Of a stretch of 64,000 nt of DNA, positions 8,241-17,399 are shown piece after piece. The stretch spans positions 1 through 64,000 of the forward strand of contig JADJET010000009.1 of the NCBI GenBank assembly GCA_016708925.1, written 5' to 3'. How positions within the stretch are numbered: the first letter of the stretch is position 1; each line of letters begins with the position of its first letter. Below the pieces are notes generated by a model. The model was not told the DNA's origin and made no database searches. It was given only the letters and a program-made list of their open reading frames with translations. The DNA is from Gammaproteobacteria bacterium. Its GTDB lineage: Bacteria; Pseudomonadota; Gammaproteobacteria; Pseudomonadales; Porticoccaceae. A program made the position numbers and the translations under genes.

Positions 8241-8274
8241 CTTGTAAGATAGTAATCAATTACTATCTTACAAG
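8241..8274. promoter_or_regulatory. Perfect 34-bp palindromic operator of the TetR regulator
   Basis: Two 16-bp arms, CTTGTAAGATAGTAAT and its exact complement, flank a CA centre. The right arm runs into an AAGGAG Shine-Dalgarno (8272-8277) placed 5 bp before the GTG at 8283, and it includes a TACTAT that could be a -10. A TetR dimer bound here would block both initiation of transcription and access to the ribosome-binding site. It is AT-rich against a GC-rich background and perfectly symmetrical. Confidence 0.9.
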
Positions 8275-8282
8275 GAGCGCTC

Positions 8283-8890
8283 GTGGACACCATCCCAAGC
8301 ATCTGCCGGCCGATGAACGTCGTGCCGTAACTGTCGAGTCCGTCGTGGCGCTTGCCGGTTCACAAAACCCAAGCGAGATCACCACTGCGGCTATCGCTAA
8401 ACACATGAACTTGACCCAAGGTGCGCTGTTTCGGCACTTCCCGAACAAGGACGCTATTTGGCAGGCGGTCATGGAGTGGGTAGCAGAGCGCCTATTAGCC
8501 AGAATCGATCGATCCGCACAAGGAATCGAGTCGCCCTTGGCAGCCATGGAGGCGATGTTCATGAGTCATGTTGAATTCGTTGTTGAGCACCCAGGCGTGC
8601 CAAGAGTGATGTTTGGTGAGCTTCAGCGTGCCGAATCGACACCGGCCAAGCGCATGGTGCAAACCTTGATTCAGCGCTACGGCGAACGTTTGCATCGTCT
8701 CATCGAGAAAGGCAAGGCCAGCGGCGAGTTGTCTCCTTCGCTTGACAGCGATGCGGCGGCAGCGCTGTTCATTGGCACGATCCAGGGCTTGGTCATGCAA
8801 TCGCTGTTGGCGGGTGATGTGGGGCGCATGCGCCGCGATGCGCCGCGCGTCTTTGCAATTTATCGACGTGGCATAAGGAGTGCGCAATGA
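8283..8890 (+). CDS. TetR/AcrR-family repressor of the adjacent ABC exporter (apparent frameshift at its 5' end)
   Basis: The helix-turn-helix is clear (ITTAAIAKHMNLTQGALFRHFPNKDAIW), followed by an all-helical ligand domain, as in TetR regulators of efflux pumps. The uninterrupted frame reaches back to an ATG at 8201, but that leader would translate straight through the operator. The best start by Shine-Dalgarno is GTG 8283, which reads D-T-I-P and then needs one extra C in the CCC at 8293-8295 to join KHLPADERRAVTVES. So either one base is missing or the gene is mutated. Its stop overlaps the next ATG. It most likely represses itself and the exporter through the 34-bp palindrome. Confidence 0.8.
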
Positions 8891-10037
8891 AAAGGTTACC
8901 CTTGCAAGGCCGCACCCTGACGCTGCTTGCCGTCATCGTTCCTTTGCTGGTGCTTTTTATTTATGTCGGTCTTCGATAAGGGCCGCTCGCTCCGGTCGCT
9001 GTGACGGTGTCAAGCGTGGAATCACGGGCTATCACGCCGGCGCTGTTCGGCATCGGCACGGTGGAGGCGCGCTACACCTACAAGATCGGGCCGACGTTTG
9101 CCGGGCGGGTGAAACATCTGGACGCTCAAGTGGGCGATTCGGTCAAGGCCGGACAAGTGCTCGGCGAAATGGATCCGGTCGACCTCGATGATCGGGTGCG
9201 CTCACAGGAGTCGGCGTTCAAACGTGCAGAAGCGGTTTTGCGCGAGGCGGAAGCCCGACAAGCCTACGCGCAAACCCAGGCGCGCCGCTACGAGCAACTG
9301 TTTGCGGTGCGCTTGACCAGCGAGGAAAGCGTTACCACCAAGCGGCAGGAGCTGCAGGTCGCCGATGCCGCCCTGGCCGCTGCTCGGGAAGATATTGTCC
9401 GGGCACGCTCCGACCGCGAAGGACTCGTGGCGCAGCGGAGCAATCTGCGTTTGATCGCGCCGGTCGATGGCGTGGTTGCCGTGCGCGATGCCGATCCTGG
9501 CACGACCATCGTCGCGGGCCAAGCCGTGGTGGAAGTGATCGACCCCAAGAGCCTGTGGATCAACGTGCGTTTTGACCAGATCAGCGCCTCGGGGCTCGCC
9601 GGGGGGCTGCCGGCTCGTATCGTCCTGCGTTCGCGTAGCGGCCAGCCCTTGAACGGTCGCGTGCTGCGGGTGGAGCCCAAGGCCGACGCGGTAACCGAGG
9701 AAACGCTCGCCAAGGTGACCTTCGATAACAAGCCAGAACCTTTGCCGCCGGTGGGTGAACTGGCCGAAGTCACGGTCGACTTGCCGGCGCTGCCGCCGCT
9801 CCACTGATCCCCAACGCCGCCGTCCAGCGTGAGGGCGACAAGGTGGGTGTCTGGCAAATCGTGGATGGCGATCTGCGTTTCTCCCCGGTCAAGCTCGGCA
9901 CTTCCGACCTCAATGGTTACGTGCAGGTGCGCGAAGGACTCAAGAATGGTGATCGGGTTGTGACCTATAGCGAAAAGGCACTGACGGCGCGCAGCCGCAT
10001 CCATGTGGTCGACCATATCCCAGGAGTGTCACGATGA
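8887..10037 (+). pseudogene. HlyD-family periplasmic adaptor of an ABC exporter (nonsense codon plus frameshift)
   Basis: The start ATG overlaps the tetR stop. The first 30 residues form a membrane anchor (LTLLAVIVPLLVLFIYVGLR) and are followed by an in-frame TAA at 8977. Translation-like sequence then continues (APVAVTVSSVESR), with the biotinyl-lipoyl pattern VGDSVKAGQVLGEMDPVDL, a coiled-coil hairpin rich in Ala/Arg/Glu, and the returning lipoyl half (LIAPVDGVVAVRDADPGT). A second break near 9800 moves the last part (LIPNAAVQREGDKVGVWQI) to another frame, ending at 10037. Unless these are sequencing errors, no full adaptor is made. Its normal role is to link the inner-membrane pump to an outer-membrane duct. 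Confidence 0.8.
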
Positions 10038-11237
10038 TCAGCCTGGCCGGCCGCGACATTCTCCATGCCTGGGGAAAGTTCGTCTTCACCGGCATCGGTC
10101 TGGGCCTGCTGATCGGCGTCACCCTGGTCATGGCCGGGGTGTACCGGGGCATGGTGGACGACGGCAAGGCGCTGCTCGACAACAGTGGCGCCGATCTTTG
10201 GGTGGTGCAAAAGGACACTTTGGGTCCTTATGCGGAGTCATCCAGTCTCAACGATGACGTGTATCGCACCATCCTGGCCATGCCGGGAGTCGCCCAGGCC
10301 GCGAACGTGACCTACCTGACCATGCAGGTACGCAAGGGCGAGAGCGACGTCCGCGCCATGGTGGTCGGCATCGCGTCCGGCGGGCCGGGCACGCCGGGCT
10401 GGCCGCCGAATCTCGTCGCCGGACGGCAGATCACGCGCGGCCACTACGAGGCGGTGGCCGACATCGCCGCCGGCTTCAAACTGGGAGATCGTCTTGTCAT
10501 TCGCCGCAACCATTACACCGTCGTCGGGCTGACCCGGCGCATGGTGTCATCCAGCGGCGACCCGATGGTGTTCATCCCGCTCAAGGATGCCCAGGAGGCG
10601 CAGTTTCTCAAGGACAACGACGCCATCTGGCAAAGCCGGCGCCGCACCGAAGCCAATCCGGCCTTCAACCGGCCCGGCGTTCCCGGACTGCTCGACGCCG
10701 TGAACGCCGCGCAGAGCACCAACGCGTTCGTCAATGCAGTATTGGTCACACTGAAACCTGGCCATGCGCCGGACGAGGTTGCCGAATCCATCCGGCGCTG
10801 GAAGCGTTTGACGGTCTACACCCGATCGCAGATGGAAGGCATCCTCGTCGGCAAGCTGATCGCCACCTCGGCCAAGCAGATCGGCATGTTCCTGGTGATC
10901 CTGGCCATCGTCAGCGCCGCCATCGTCGCCTTCATCATTTACACGCTGACCATGGACAAGATCCGCGAGATCGCGGTATTGAAGCTGATCGGCACCCGTA
11001 ACCGGACCATCGCAGGGATGATCATGCAGCAGGCGCTCGCCCTGGGCGTGATCGGCTTTGTCGTGGGCAAGATCACCGCCACCTTCTGCGGCGCCGCTGT
11101 TTCCGAAGTACGTGTTGCTGATGCCACTGGATTCCGTCGTGGGCTTTTTCGCCGTGCTGGTGATCTGCGTGCTGGCCAGCCTCGTCGCCATTCGCATGGC
11201 GCTCAAGGTCGATCCGGCCGAAGCCATTGGAGGTTGA
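10034..11237 (+). pseudogene. FtsX/MacB-type ABC transporter permease (frameshift near its C-terminus)
   Basis: The ATG overlaps the end of the adaptor gene. A transmembrane segment follows at residues 15-36 (FVFTGIGLGLLIGVTLVMAG), then a large periplasmic MacB-PCD-like domain. After it come TM helices beginning MFLVILAIVSAAIVAFIIYT and the cytoplasmic coupling motif MDKIREIAVLKLIGTRN, all typical of DevC/MacB permeases. Near 11085-11099 the frame slips. The expected last helix (VVGFFAVLVICVLASLVAIR) and the tail ALKVDPAEAIGG lie in the neighbouring frame, ending TGA at 11235-11237. The uncorrected frame runs to 11242 with a nonsense tail. The exporter operon is therefore doubly damaged. Confidence 0.8.
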
Positions 11238-11238
11238 C

Positions 11239-11949
11239 ATGAGCGGCAAAGGCATTCGCATCGAAGGGCTGAGGAAACGCTATGGCGAGGGCGACACCGC
11301 CGTCGATGCCTTGAAGGGCGTGGACATGCAGGTGGCGCCGGGCGAGGTGGTGGGCCTGATCGGCCCTTCCGGCTCGGGCAAGAGCACTCTGCTCAAATGC
11401 CTGGGCGCGGTGATTGATCCGACTGCCGGTCGCATGACGCTGGGCGATGAAGTGATCTACGACGAAGGCTGGAAAGTCCGTGACCTGCGCGCCTTGCGGC
11501 GGGACAAGATCGGCTTCGTATTCCAGGCGCCATACCTGATTCCGTTTCTCGATGTCACCGACAACGTGGCGCTGCTGCCGATGCTGGCAGGCGTCGCGAA
11601 TGAAGAGGCGCGCGCGAAGGCGCTGGAACTGCTCACCGCGCTGGATGTGCAACACCGCGCCCGCGCCATGCCGTCACAACTTTCCGGCGGCGAGCAGCAG
11701 CGCGTTGCCATCGCGCGCGGCCTGGTCAATCGTCCGCCGGTGATCCTGGCCGACGAGCCCACCGCGCCGCTGGACAGCGAACGGGCCATGGCCGTGATCC
11801 GCATCCTCAACGACATGGCGCGCAAGTTCGAGACCGCCATCATCGTCGTCACCCATGACGAAAAAATCATCCCCACCTTCAAGCGCATCTACCACATCCG
11901 CGACGGCGTGACCCATGAGGAAGCTGGCGAAGGGCGGGAGTTCGAATGA
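11239..11949 (+). CDS. ABC transporter ATPase of the TetR-controlled exporter
   Basis: The start at 11239 has a GGAGG Shine-Dalgarno within the permease tail. The 236-residue protein carries Walker A GPSGSGKST (residues 42-50), a Q-loop FVFQAPYL, the signature LSGGEQQ (148-154), Walker B VILADEP (168-174) and the H-loop VVTHD. It is closest in style to the DevA/MacB/LolD class, which powers export through FtsX-type permeases. One oddity is the D-loop, which reads TAPLDS where most relatives have T(G/A)ALDS. The gene is intact although its adaptor and permease partners are broken. Confidence 0.9.
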   Translation: MSGKGIRIEGLRKRYGEGDTAVDALKGVDMQVAPGEVVGLIGPSGSGKSTLLKCLGAVIDPTAGRMTLGDEVIYDEGWKVRDLRALRRDKIGFVFQAPYLIPFLDVTDNVALLPMLAGVANEEARAKALELLTALDVQHRARAMPSQLSGGEQQRVAIARGLVNRPPVILADEPTAPLDSERAMAVIRILNDMARKFETAIIVVTHDEKIIPTFKRIYHIRDGVTHEEAGEGREFE

Positions 11950-12184
11950 GAGAACGATTGAATTACTGCAACCTGGCCGGGGCTCCATCCAGTAGTGCTC
12001 CCGGCTTGGTGGGATCGCCCCATGCCGCATTCATCGTGGCACTGGCGAAGCTGCGGCCCTATACCCAAAGGCTTCCGTAAAGGCCAAAGGGCTGGGAAGG
12101 GGCAAGGGAAGGGGACCAAGGGGAAAGGCCCTACCCGAAAAGGCCAAAAGGCACCCCTGAGCAGCCCCTCATCCGAGGTTCGCC

Positions 12185-12870
12185 ATGCTCTCGCTGTTTC
12201 GCAAACGGATGCTGCCGGCCTCCGGCGCACCATCCACTCCCTCCACCGAGACACCCAAAGGGCTGACGCGGCCCGAGTCGGCCGCATCGCTGCTGGCAAC
12301 ACCGCGCCGGCAGAAGCTGCTGGAACACATCTGGCAGCGCACCTCGCTGTCGCGCGGGTAATTCGCCACGCTGTACCTGGCGCCGCTGGAACGCTACGCC
12401 GAACTGGTCCAGCAGTTCCCTGCGTCCGAAAGCCACCACCACGCCTATCCGGGCGGCATGCTGGACCACGGCCTCGAAATCACGGCCTATGCGCTCAAGC
12501 TGCGGCAGTCGCACCTGCTGCCTGCCGGCGTCACGCCGGAGGCACAGGCGGCCCAGGCCAAAGCCTGGACCGCAGGCACGGCCTACGCGGCCCTGCTGCA
12601 CGACATCGGCAAGATTGCGGTCGATCTGCACGTCGAGCATGCCGACGGCAGCGTCTGGCATCCTGGCACGGCCCGCTGCGAAAGCCTTACCGCTTTCGTT
12701 ACCGAAGGAGCGTGATTACCGCCTGCACAGCGCCGCCACCAGGCTGCTCTACGCGCGCCTTCTCGATCGGGACATCTTCTGACTGGCTCAGCGGCTATCC
12801 CGACCTCTGGGCCGCGCTGCTGTATGTGCTGGCCGGCCAGTATGAGCATGCCGGCGCCCTTGGCGAATGG
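12185..12870 (+). pseudogene. MobH-type (TraI domain) relaxase remnant of an ICE
   Basis: The gene starts with MLSLFRKRMLP and KGLTRPESAASLLATPRRQK, as in ICEclc/PFGI-type relaxases. It continues with LYLAPLERYAELVQQFPASE, the HD-like metal motif HHAYPGGMLDHGLE and AALLHDIGKIAVDL, all characteristic of MobH. It has an in-frame TAA at 12359. Further frame changes near 12660, 12708 and 12780 are needed to follow the homologous sequence WHPWHGPLRKPYRFRYR, YRLHSAATRLLYARLL and WLSGYPDLWAALLYVLAG. Homology ends near 12870, about a third of the way into a normal relaxase, where a LysR fragment takes over. It cannot function. Confidence 0.8.
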
Positions 12871-12875
12871 GTGCC

Positions 12876-13443
12876 TCCCCAGCTCGCCGACGTGCTCGCC
12901 CTACAGCGCGCCGAAGAGCCGGAGACCCATGCCGTCCTGGCCGGATGGACAGATCCCGGTCGGGGCGCGGAGCAGCGGGGCGACGGCTTCGACTTCGCTC
13001 TGTCAGCGGCGGCCTGGCAGTGGCCTGGCTGGATATGCGAGCCGCTGTGGCACGACACGCTCGCGGTCGCCGTGGCCAAGCGCTCCCACCTGCTGGCCTA
13101 CCGTGAAGTGCCGTGCCAGGAAGTGCTCAAGCAGCCCTTGATCTGCTCGCAGTCCACGGCCGATGAACCATGGCGCTGGACCGTGCAGCGCGTATTCGGT
13201 AACGCACTGCACGAGCGAGAGCAAACGGTGGCGACATTCGATGTGGCGATGACGCTGGTTGCCGCCGGGTACGTAATCGCCATTGCGCCTGCCGCGAGAC
13301 TGGCGAGCTACCTGCGCCGAGGCATCGCCGTGCGGCCGCTGGCCGGCGCACCAACGATCGTGATGGCTTACCTGCTTCGCCGCGACACTTCCTTGTCAGA
13401 CCCTCAGGCGAGATTCGCCCGCCGCGCGCGCTTGGTGTCCTGA
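12876..13443 (+). pseudogene. LysR-type regulator remnant (effector domain only) joined to the relaxase remnant
   Basis: Directly after the relaxase similarity ends, the same frame continues as a LysR substrate-binding domain: LADVLALQRAEEPETHAVLAGW, then DFALSAAAWQWPGW, EPLWHDTLAVAVAKRSHLLAY and the closing VAAGYVIAIAPAARLASYLRRG. The DNA-binding N-terminus is absent. The junction near 12870 is a clean in-frame fusion of two unrelated genes, evidence of a deletion or recombination within the element. No promoter or start is visible, so I treat it as dead. Confidence 0.75.
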
Positions 13444-13490
13444 CGGACGCGCTGGGATCGTGGTTTCGCCACGATCCCGCATTCCTGCTG

Positions 13491-15324
13491 CTAGGCGACC
13501 CCGACTCGCGGCGGGGTCCATTCGCTTTCCTTCACGGCTGTGCTCACTGCCATGACGAGCTTGTCGAGATTGCTGGCCGTCACGCCCTCCAGTGCCGAAC
13601 GCCCCCGCAGCATCGAGCGCGGTTGCAGCAGTGCATGGTAGATCTGCCAAGGGTCCGCACCCCTGGTCAGCTTCAGGACGGACTGGATCAGCTCGTGCTT
13701 GAGTGGGTCGAGGTGCCAGTCCGGCACGCGCTGGCCGCGGTTGCCTACGTTCAACGCCAGCAAGTTGCCCGCCTTGATCTCGTAGCTGATCCACCTGCGG
13801 GATTTGCCCGCCATCTTGGCAAACGCAGCGACAGGAAGGTTGTGCAGTGCTTCGAAGACATCGAACAGTTCCATCCTCTCCCGCTGAATGTCCGAAGGCA
13901 CCAGCGGCGCGGCCGATCGAGGGGGCGGAACCGCCGGCAGCCGATGTGCGGCGGCAGAAACCAACGGCATGGCGTCACCCGGCTTCGTCACGAGTAGGAT
14001 TGGCGAAGCGGCAACCGGCGTAGAGGGTGCGCTTGCGGTTTGCTCACTCGGGAATGCGGGCACGCCTTCCAGATGCACGGTGAGCGGCATGCTGATTCTG
14101 CTCGAAGAGGTCCAGGCGATCGGCCCAGTCCTGCATCATCCGGCGACGCTGCTCCACGTACTCGGCATGGTTGTAGGTCGCGCTGACCTTGTTGGGATCG
14201 ACGTGCGAGAGTTGCGCGTCCACCCACACCTTCGGGTAGCCGATCTCGTTGAGCGCAGTGGACATCGTGCCGCGGATACCGTGTCCGGTCAGGCGTTCCT
14301 GATAGCCCATGCGCTTGAGCGCGCCATTGAGCGTGTTCTCGCTGATGCGCTTCTTCAGGTCGCTGTCGTGCCGGAACAGGTGGCGCTGGGCCGGCTTGAA
14401 CTCATCCAGCAGGTGCCGGACGATCTCCATGGCCTGAATCGACAGCGGCACGATATATGGCGGGATGTCCTTCGGCTGCTGCCGCTTCTTGCGCATATCT
14501 ACCTGGAGTTGCTTCACGACGTCGGGCGGGATGATCCACAGCCCGCGGTCCAGATCGAATTGATCCGGCGTCGCCTGTCGCAGCTCTCCGGTTCGCACGC
14601 CGGTCAGCAGCAATAGCCGCAGCCCGAGCTGGGTCTGCCGCCTGCCGCGATAGCTGCGCAGCCGCTGCAACAGCTTCGGCAGTTCGGCCATGCGCAGAAA
14701 CGGGTTGTGGTTGACGGGTGGCAGCGGCAGCGCCACCACATCGAGATCGGAGGCAGGGTTCTGTTCCAGGCCCGGCACGATCACCAGCGCGTAGCGGAAC
14801 AGTTGGTTGAACCACGTCCTGACTTTCTCGGCGACGGAGAGCGCCTTGCGCTTCTCGATCTTGGCGATCACCTCCAAGAGGTCGGGACGCTTGATCTCAT
14901 AGACCGACCGCTTGCCCAAGGCGGGCAGCACATCCTTGTCGAAGATGCGCGGAAGTATCGAGAGGGTCGTCTGCCGGCCTTCCTTGAGGCTGAGCCCGCG
15001 ATGGTTGAGCCACCTTGCATACACCGCCTCGAAGGTGTTTTCGCCGGCGAGCCGGACAGCGGTGCGCTTCTGCTTGCGGTGAACGCGGGGATTGGTGCCT
15101 TTGGCCAGCAGGGCGCTTCGTCGCGCAGGCTGCGGGCCTCGCGAAGCGTCACCTCCGGGTAGGTGCCGAGCGACATCCGCTTCCGCTTGCCCGCCCAGTA
15201 GTAGCGGAAGTGCCAAGTCCTGCCCCTGCAGCCGTGACGGCCAGGAGAGGCCATCCAAGTCAGGAGGGTGTATGCCTTGCCAGTTGCCTTTGGCCTGTCG
15301 AACGGCCAGGTCTGAGAGCGCCAT
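13491..15324 (-). pseudogene. ICEclc-type tyrosine integrase with C-terminal antitoxin-like extension (several frameshifts)
   Basis: The N-terminus starts MALSDLAVRQAK. The SAM-like and catalytic parts follow, with LLLLTGVRTGELR for the first catalytic Arg, LTGHGIRGTMSTALNE for the HxxR pair, and LSHVDPNKVSATYNHAEY for the His/Tyr box. The ORF near the start needs several single-base corrections, for example to read TWHFRYYWAGKRKRM and SLGTYPEVTLREAR. After LDLFEQNQ the frame slips near 14090. The remaining 199 residues (MPLTVHLEGVPAFP onward) match the known C-terminal extension of these integrases and the antitoxin at 1267-1893. The gene sits beside tRNA-Gly, its usual target. Confidence 0.8.
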
Positions 15325-15561
15325 GCTCTTGCTCCTGAACACGAGTCAGGAACCAGATGCTGGTCACGTCGACCTCGCCCTCCATCAACAATCCGGAATC
15401 AGCCGCGCCCGCAAAAATGGACTTGTTTGTGGACTTGAAAGTCCCGGCTGTAGGCGGATCGCAGTGGACCGCGGCAGAACGTCAAAGAGAGGAAAAGTCT
15501 TTGTGTGGCAACGACTTGCAGACTCTCTTGGACTTCTGCGGAAGTCCGCAGATTGATGCAG

Positions 15562-15580
15562 TGGAGCGGGTGATGGGAAT
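15562..15580. other. Probable attachment site at the 3' end of tRNA-Gly(CCC)
   Basis: ICEclc-family integrases recombine at the last 18 or so bases of tRNA-Gly(CCC). Here the tRNA 3' end with encoded CCA faces the integrase, whose start codon lies about 240 bp away. A perfect GGACTTC/GAAGTCC hairpin at 15530-15547 lies between them. I see no second copy of the tRNA tail in the window, so the other attachment site would have to be left of base 1 or is lost. Confidence 0.55.
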
Positions 15581-15635
15581 CGAACCCACGCTGAGAGCTT
15601 GGGAAGCTCCCGTTCTACCATTGAACTACACCCGC
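15562..15635 (-). tRNA. tRNA-Gly, anticodon CCC
   Basis: On the minus strand the cloverleaf begins GCGGGTG, has the D-arm TAGTTCAATGGTAGAAC and an anticodon arm with loop TTCCCAA (anticodon CCC), and a GGTTCGATTCC T-arm. It closes with CACCCGC plus T and an encoded CCA. All stems pair. It is 74 nt including CCA. This isoacceptor is the classical integration target of ICEclc-like elements, and the decayed integrase next to it fits. Confidence 0.95.
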
Positions 15636-15689
15636 AGGGGGCGCCAGTCTGCCAGTGTCGGGCTTTGGCGGCAACTCGGGCGCGGGGCG

Positions 15690-16166
15690 TCACAAACCCA
15701 GCTCGCTCAGTCCGGGATGAGCGTCCGGGCGGCGGCCCTGGGGCCAGTGGAACTTGCGGTCCTCGGCGCGAATCGCCAGGTCGTTGATGCTGGCGAAGCG
15801 CAGTCGCATCAATCCCTGGGCGTCGAACTCCCAGTTCTCGTTGCCGTAAGAGCGAAACCAGTTGGTGTGCGCGTCGTGCCATTCGTACGCGAAGCGCACC
15901 GCGATGCGGTTCGCGTCGTGCGCCCACAATTCCTTGATCAGGCGATACTGGTTTTCGCTCTGCCACTTGCGGGTGAGGAATGCCTCGATTTCGGCGCGTC
16001 CTTGGAGAAACTCGTTGCGATTGCGCCAGCGGCTGTCCGGCGTGTAGGCCAGCGCCACCCGCTGCGGATCGCGGCTGTTCCAGCCATCCTCGGCCATGCG
16101 GACTTTTTGCGCGGCGGTTTCCCGGGAGAAAGGCGGGAGGGGCGGGCGGCTTGCGTCAGTGTTCAT
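15690..16166 (-). CDS. DUF1348 / SnoaL-like NTF2-fold protein
   Basis: The product has 158 residues from the ATG at 16166, which follows a GAGG. Motifs of DUF1348 are visible: KVRMAEDGWNSRDPQRVALAY, DSRWRNRNEFLQGRAEIEAF, HDANRIAVRFAYEWHD and FRSYGNENWEFD. These NTF2-fold proteins bind small ligands, but no reaction is established for this family. It is the last gene of the leftward metal-import cluster, 44 bp after FTR1. It may only share transcription rather than function with it. The frame remains open upstream to 16769, but that part is antisense-frame sequence of the permease gene. Confidence 0.85.
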   Translation of the reverse strand: MNTDASRPPLPPFSRETAAQKVRMAEDGWNSRDPQRVALAYTPDSRWRNRNEFLQGRAEIEAFLTRKWQSENQYRLIKELWAHDANRIAVRFAYEWHDAHTNWFRSYGNENWEFDAQGLMRLRFASINDLAIRAEDRKFHWPQGRRPDAHPGLSELGL

Positions 16167-16210
16167 CCAGTGCCTCGCGATGTTTTTTGGCGACCCGGGT
16201 GAGTAGCCGG

Positions 16211-17008
16211 TTAGGGGGCGGCGGTATTCACCGCGGCATGACGGCGACAAGCGAGCGCCACCAGAAGCGCGATGGCGATGCTTGCCAGCCAGATGCCGAC
16301 CACCAGCGGACTGGGGGTGGCTTCGTAGCCGATCAGGGCATAGAGCAACTGGCCGAGTGGCGAGGACTCCGGCAACCAGCCGGAACTGTTCCACAGCGGC
16401 GCCTGCTCCGGCAGCCAATCCGCCTGGATGAGCAGCAACGTCGCCTGTGCGCACATGCCGCCGCCGACCAGCGTCAGCAGGATGGCCGCGGTCCGCAGCG
16501 CCCGGGTCGGACCCAGGGTCAATTGCAGGTAGTAAAACAGGGTGCCCGCGCTGAAACCGACGCCGGCGCCGATGATCGCGCCGGTGATGGCGTCGGAAAT
16601 CGCTCCCGTCTGCCCCGTCAAACTGCTGAAATACTGCAGAATCTCCGCGCCTTCCCGGGTGATGGCGAGCGCGACGGTGGCTGCCATGAGCCAGCGCAAC
16701 GGGGTCTGGGTCCGGTGCCGCGCGCGACGGCCGCGCATCAGCAGGCCCAGGATGGCGAGGATGGCGCAATAGATAAGGAGCTGAACGATGGCATTGGCCA
16801 GCTCGTAGCCGATGCCGCCAAACCAGTCGAATACCGCATGCAGCGTAACGTCGAACAGGATCGCGCCGCCCAATCCGAGTAGCACCGCGGCGCGAAATCT
16901 GGGCGCGGTCATGCCGAGAAAATGCGTCATGGCCAGCAGCAGGCTGAGCAGGAATGCCGCTTCGAGGGTTTCCCGCAATACGACGATGATGACGCTGTCG
17001 ATCAGCAT
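16211..17008 (-). CDS. FTR1-family iron permease
   Basis: This 265-residue membrane protein has about seven hydrophobic segments. The two REXXE iron-path motifs are both present: LRETLEA (Arg12-Glu16) in the first helix and ITREGAEI (Arg118-Glu122) in the fourth. FTR1 permeases move iron through the inner membrane, usually with a periplasmic cupredoxin or EfeO-like partner that oxidises or delivers it. Here the cupredoxin gene ends 4 bp upstream. A two-component system precedes both, suggesting control by metal or envelope signals. The protein ends with a short His-containing tail. Confidence 0.9.
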   Translation of the reverse strand: MLIDSVIIVVLRETLEAAFLLSLLLAMTHFLGMTAPRFRAAVLLGLGGAILFDVTLHAVFDWFGGIGYELANAIVQLLIYCAILAILGLLMRGRRARHRTQTPLRWLMAATVALAITREGAEILQYFSSLTGQTGAISDAITGAIIGAGVGFSAGTLFYYLQLTLGPTRALRTAAILLTLVGGGMCAQATLLLIQADWLPEQAPLWNSSGWLPESSPLGQLLYALIGYEATPSPLVVGIWLASIAIALLVALACRRHAAVNTAAP

Positions 17009-17012
17009 GGCG

Positions 17013-17396
17013 TCACTGCACTACCAGCCGGCCCAGCGCCGTCTTGGGGTTGAATTCACCGAAAAATCGGTAAGTCCCGGGCGCCAGCGGTCCGATGAAC
17101 ACCGTGGCGCTGTGGTTGCCGAAGATGATTTTTTTGCGGTTCAAATCCCAACTCTCGAATTCTTCCAGGGTTGAGTCCAGATTGTGGATCAACAAGCGCA
17201 CCTTGGTGTGTGCGGGGATGTGGATTTCGGAAGGTTCGAACAGGTGATTCTGCAGTCGCAACTCCACCGTCGGCGGTGCGATGGTTTCCGCATGCATCGC
17301 GGCGGACGCGCTCAGCAGCAGCAAAATTGCTCCACGCCGGCATGTGCGCGCCAGCGACCGGTTCGCGCCACGCGGGGACGGAGTCGTTGTCGCCAT
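17013..17396 (-). CDS. Exported cupredoxin-domain protein, partner of FTR1
   Basis: The product has 127 residues. An Arg-rich start and hydrophobic segment (AILLLLSASAAMHAE) form a signal peptide cleaved near residue 37. The mature part is a small beta-barrel-like sequence (VELRLQNHLFEPSEIHIPAH, VRLLIHNLDSTLEEFESWD, TYRFFGEFNPKTALGRLVV), as in cupredoxin_1 proteins such as EfeO N-terminal domains or FtrB. The classical Cys ligand of type-1 copper is not visible. It may therefore bind metal through Glu, His and Met-like sites. It overlaps nothing and sits 3 bp from the kinase stop. Confidence 0.85.
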   Translation of the reverse strand: MATTTPSPRGANRSLARTCRRGAILLLLSASAAMHAETIAPPTVELRLQNHLFEPSEIHIPAHTKVRLLIHNLDSTLEEFESWDLNRKKIIFGNHSATVFIGPLAPGTYRFFGEFNPKTALGRLVVQ

Positions 17397-17399
17397 GGC

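Noticed and set aside
8201..8282. ATG 8201 as TetR start
   Set aside because: It would translate through the operator, gives a Cys-rich leader not seen in TetR proteins, and lacks a good Shine-Dalgarno.
11950..12184. Purine-rich gap before the relaxase remnant as an oriT
   Set aside because: Origins often lie near relaxase genes, but I see only AAGGGG-type runs and no convincing nic-site inverted repeat.
15530..15547. Hairpin GGACTTC/GAAGTCC as a rho-independent terminator
   Set aside because: No T-tract follows on either strand; more likely an integrase-region feature or chance.
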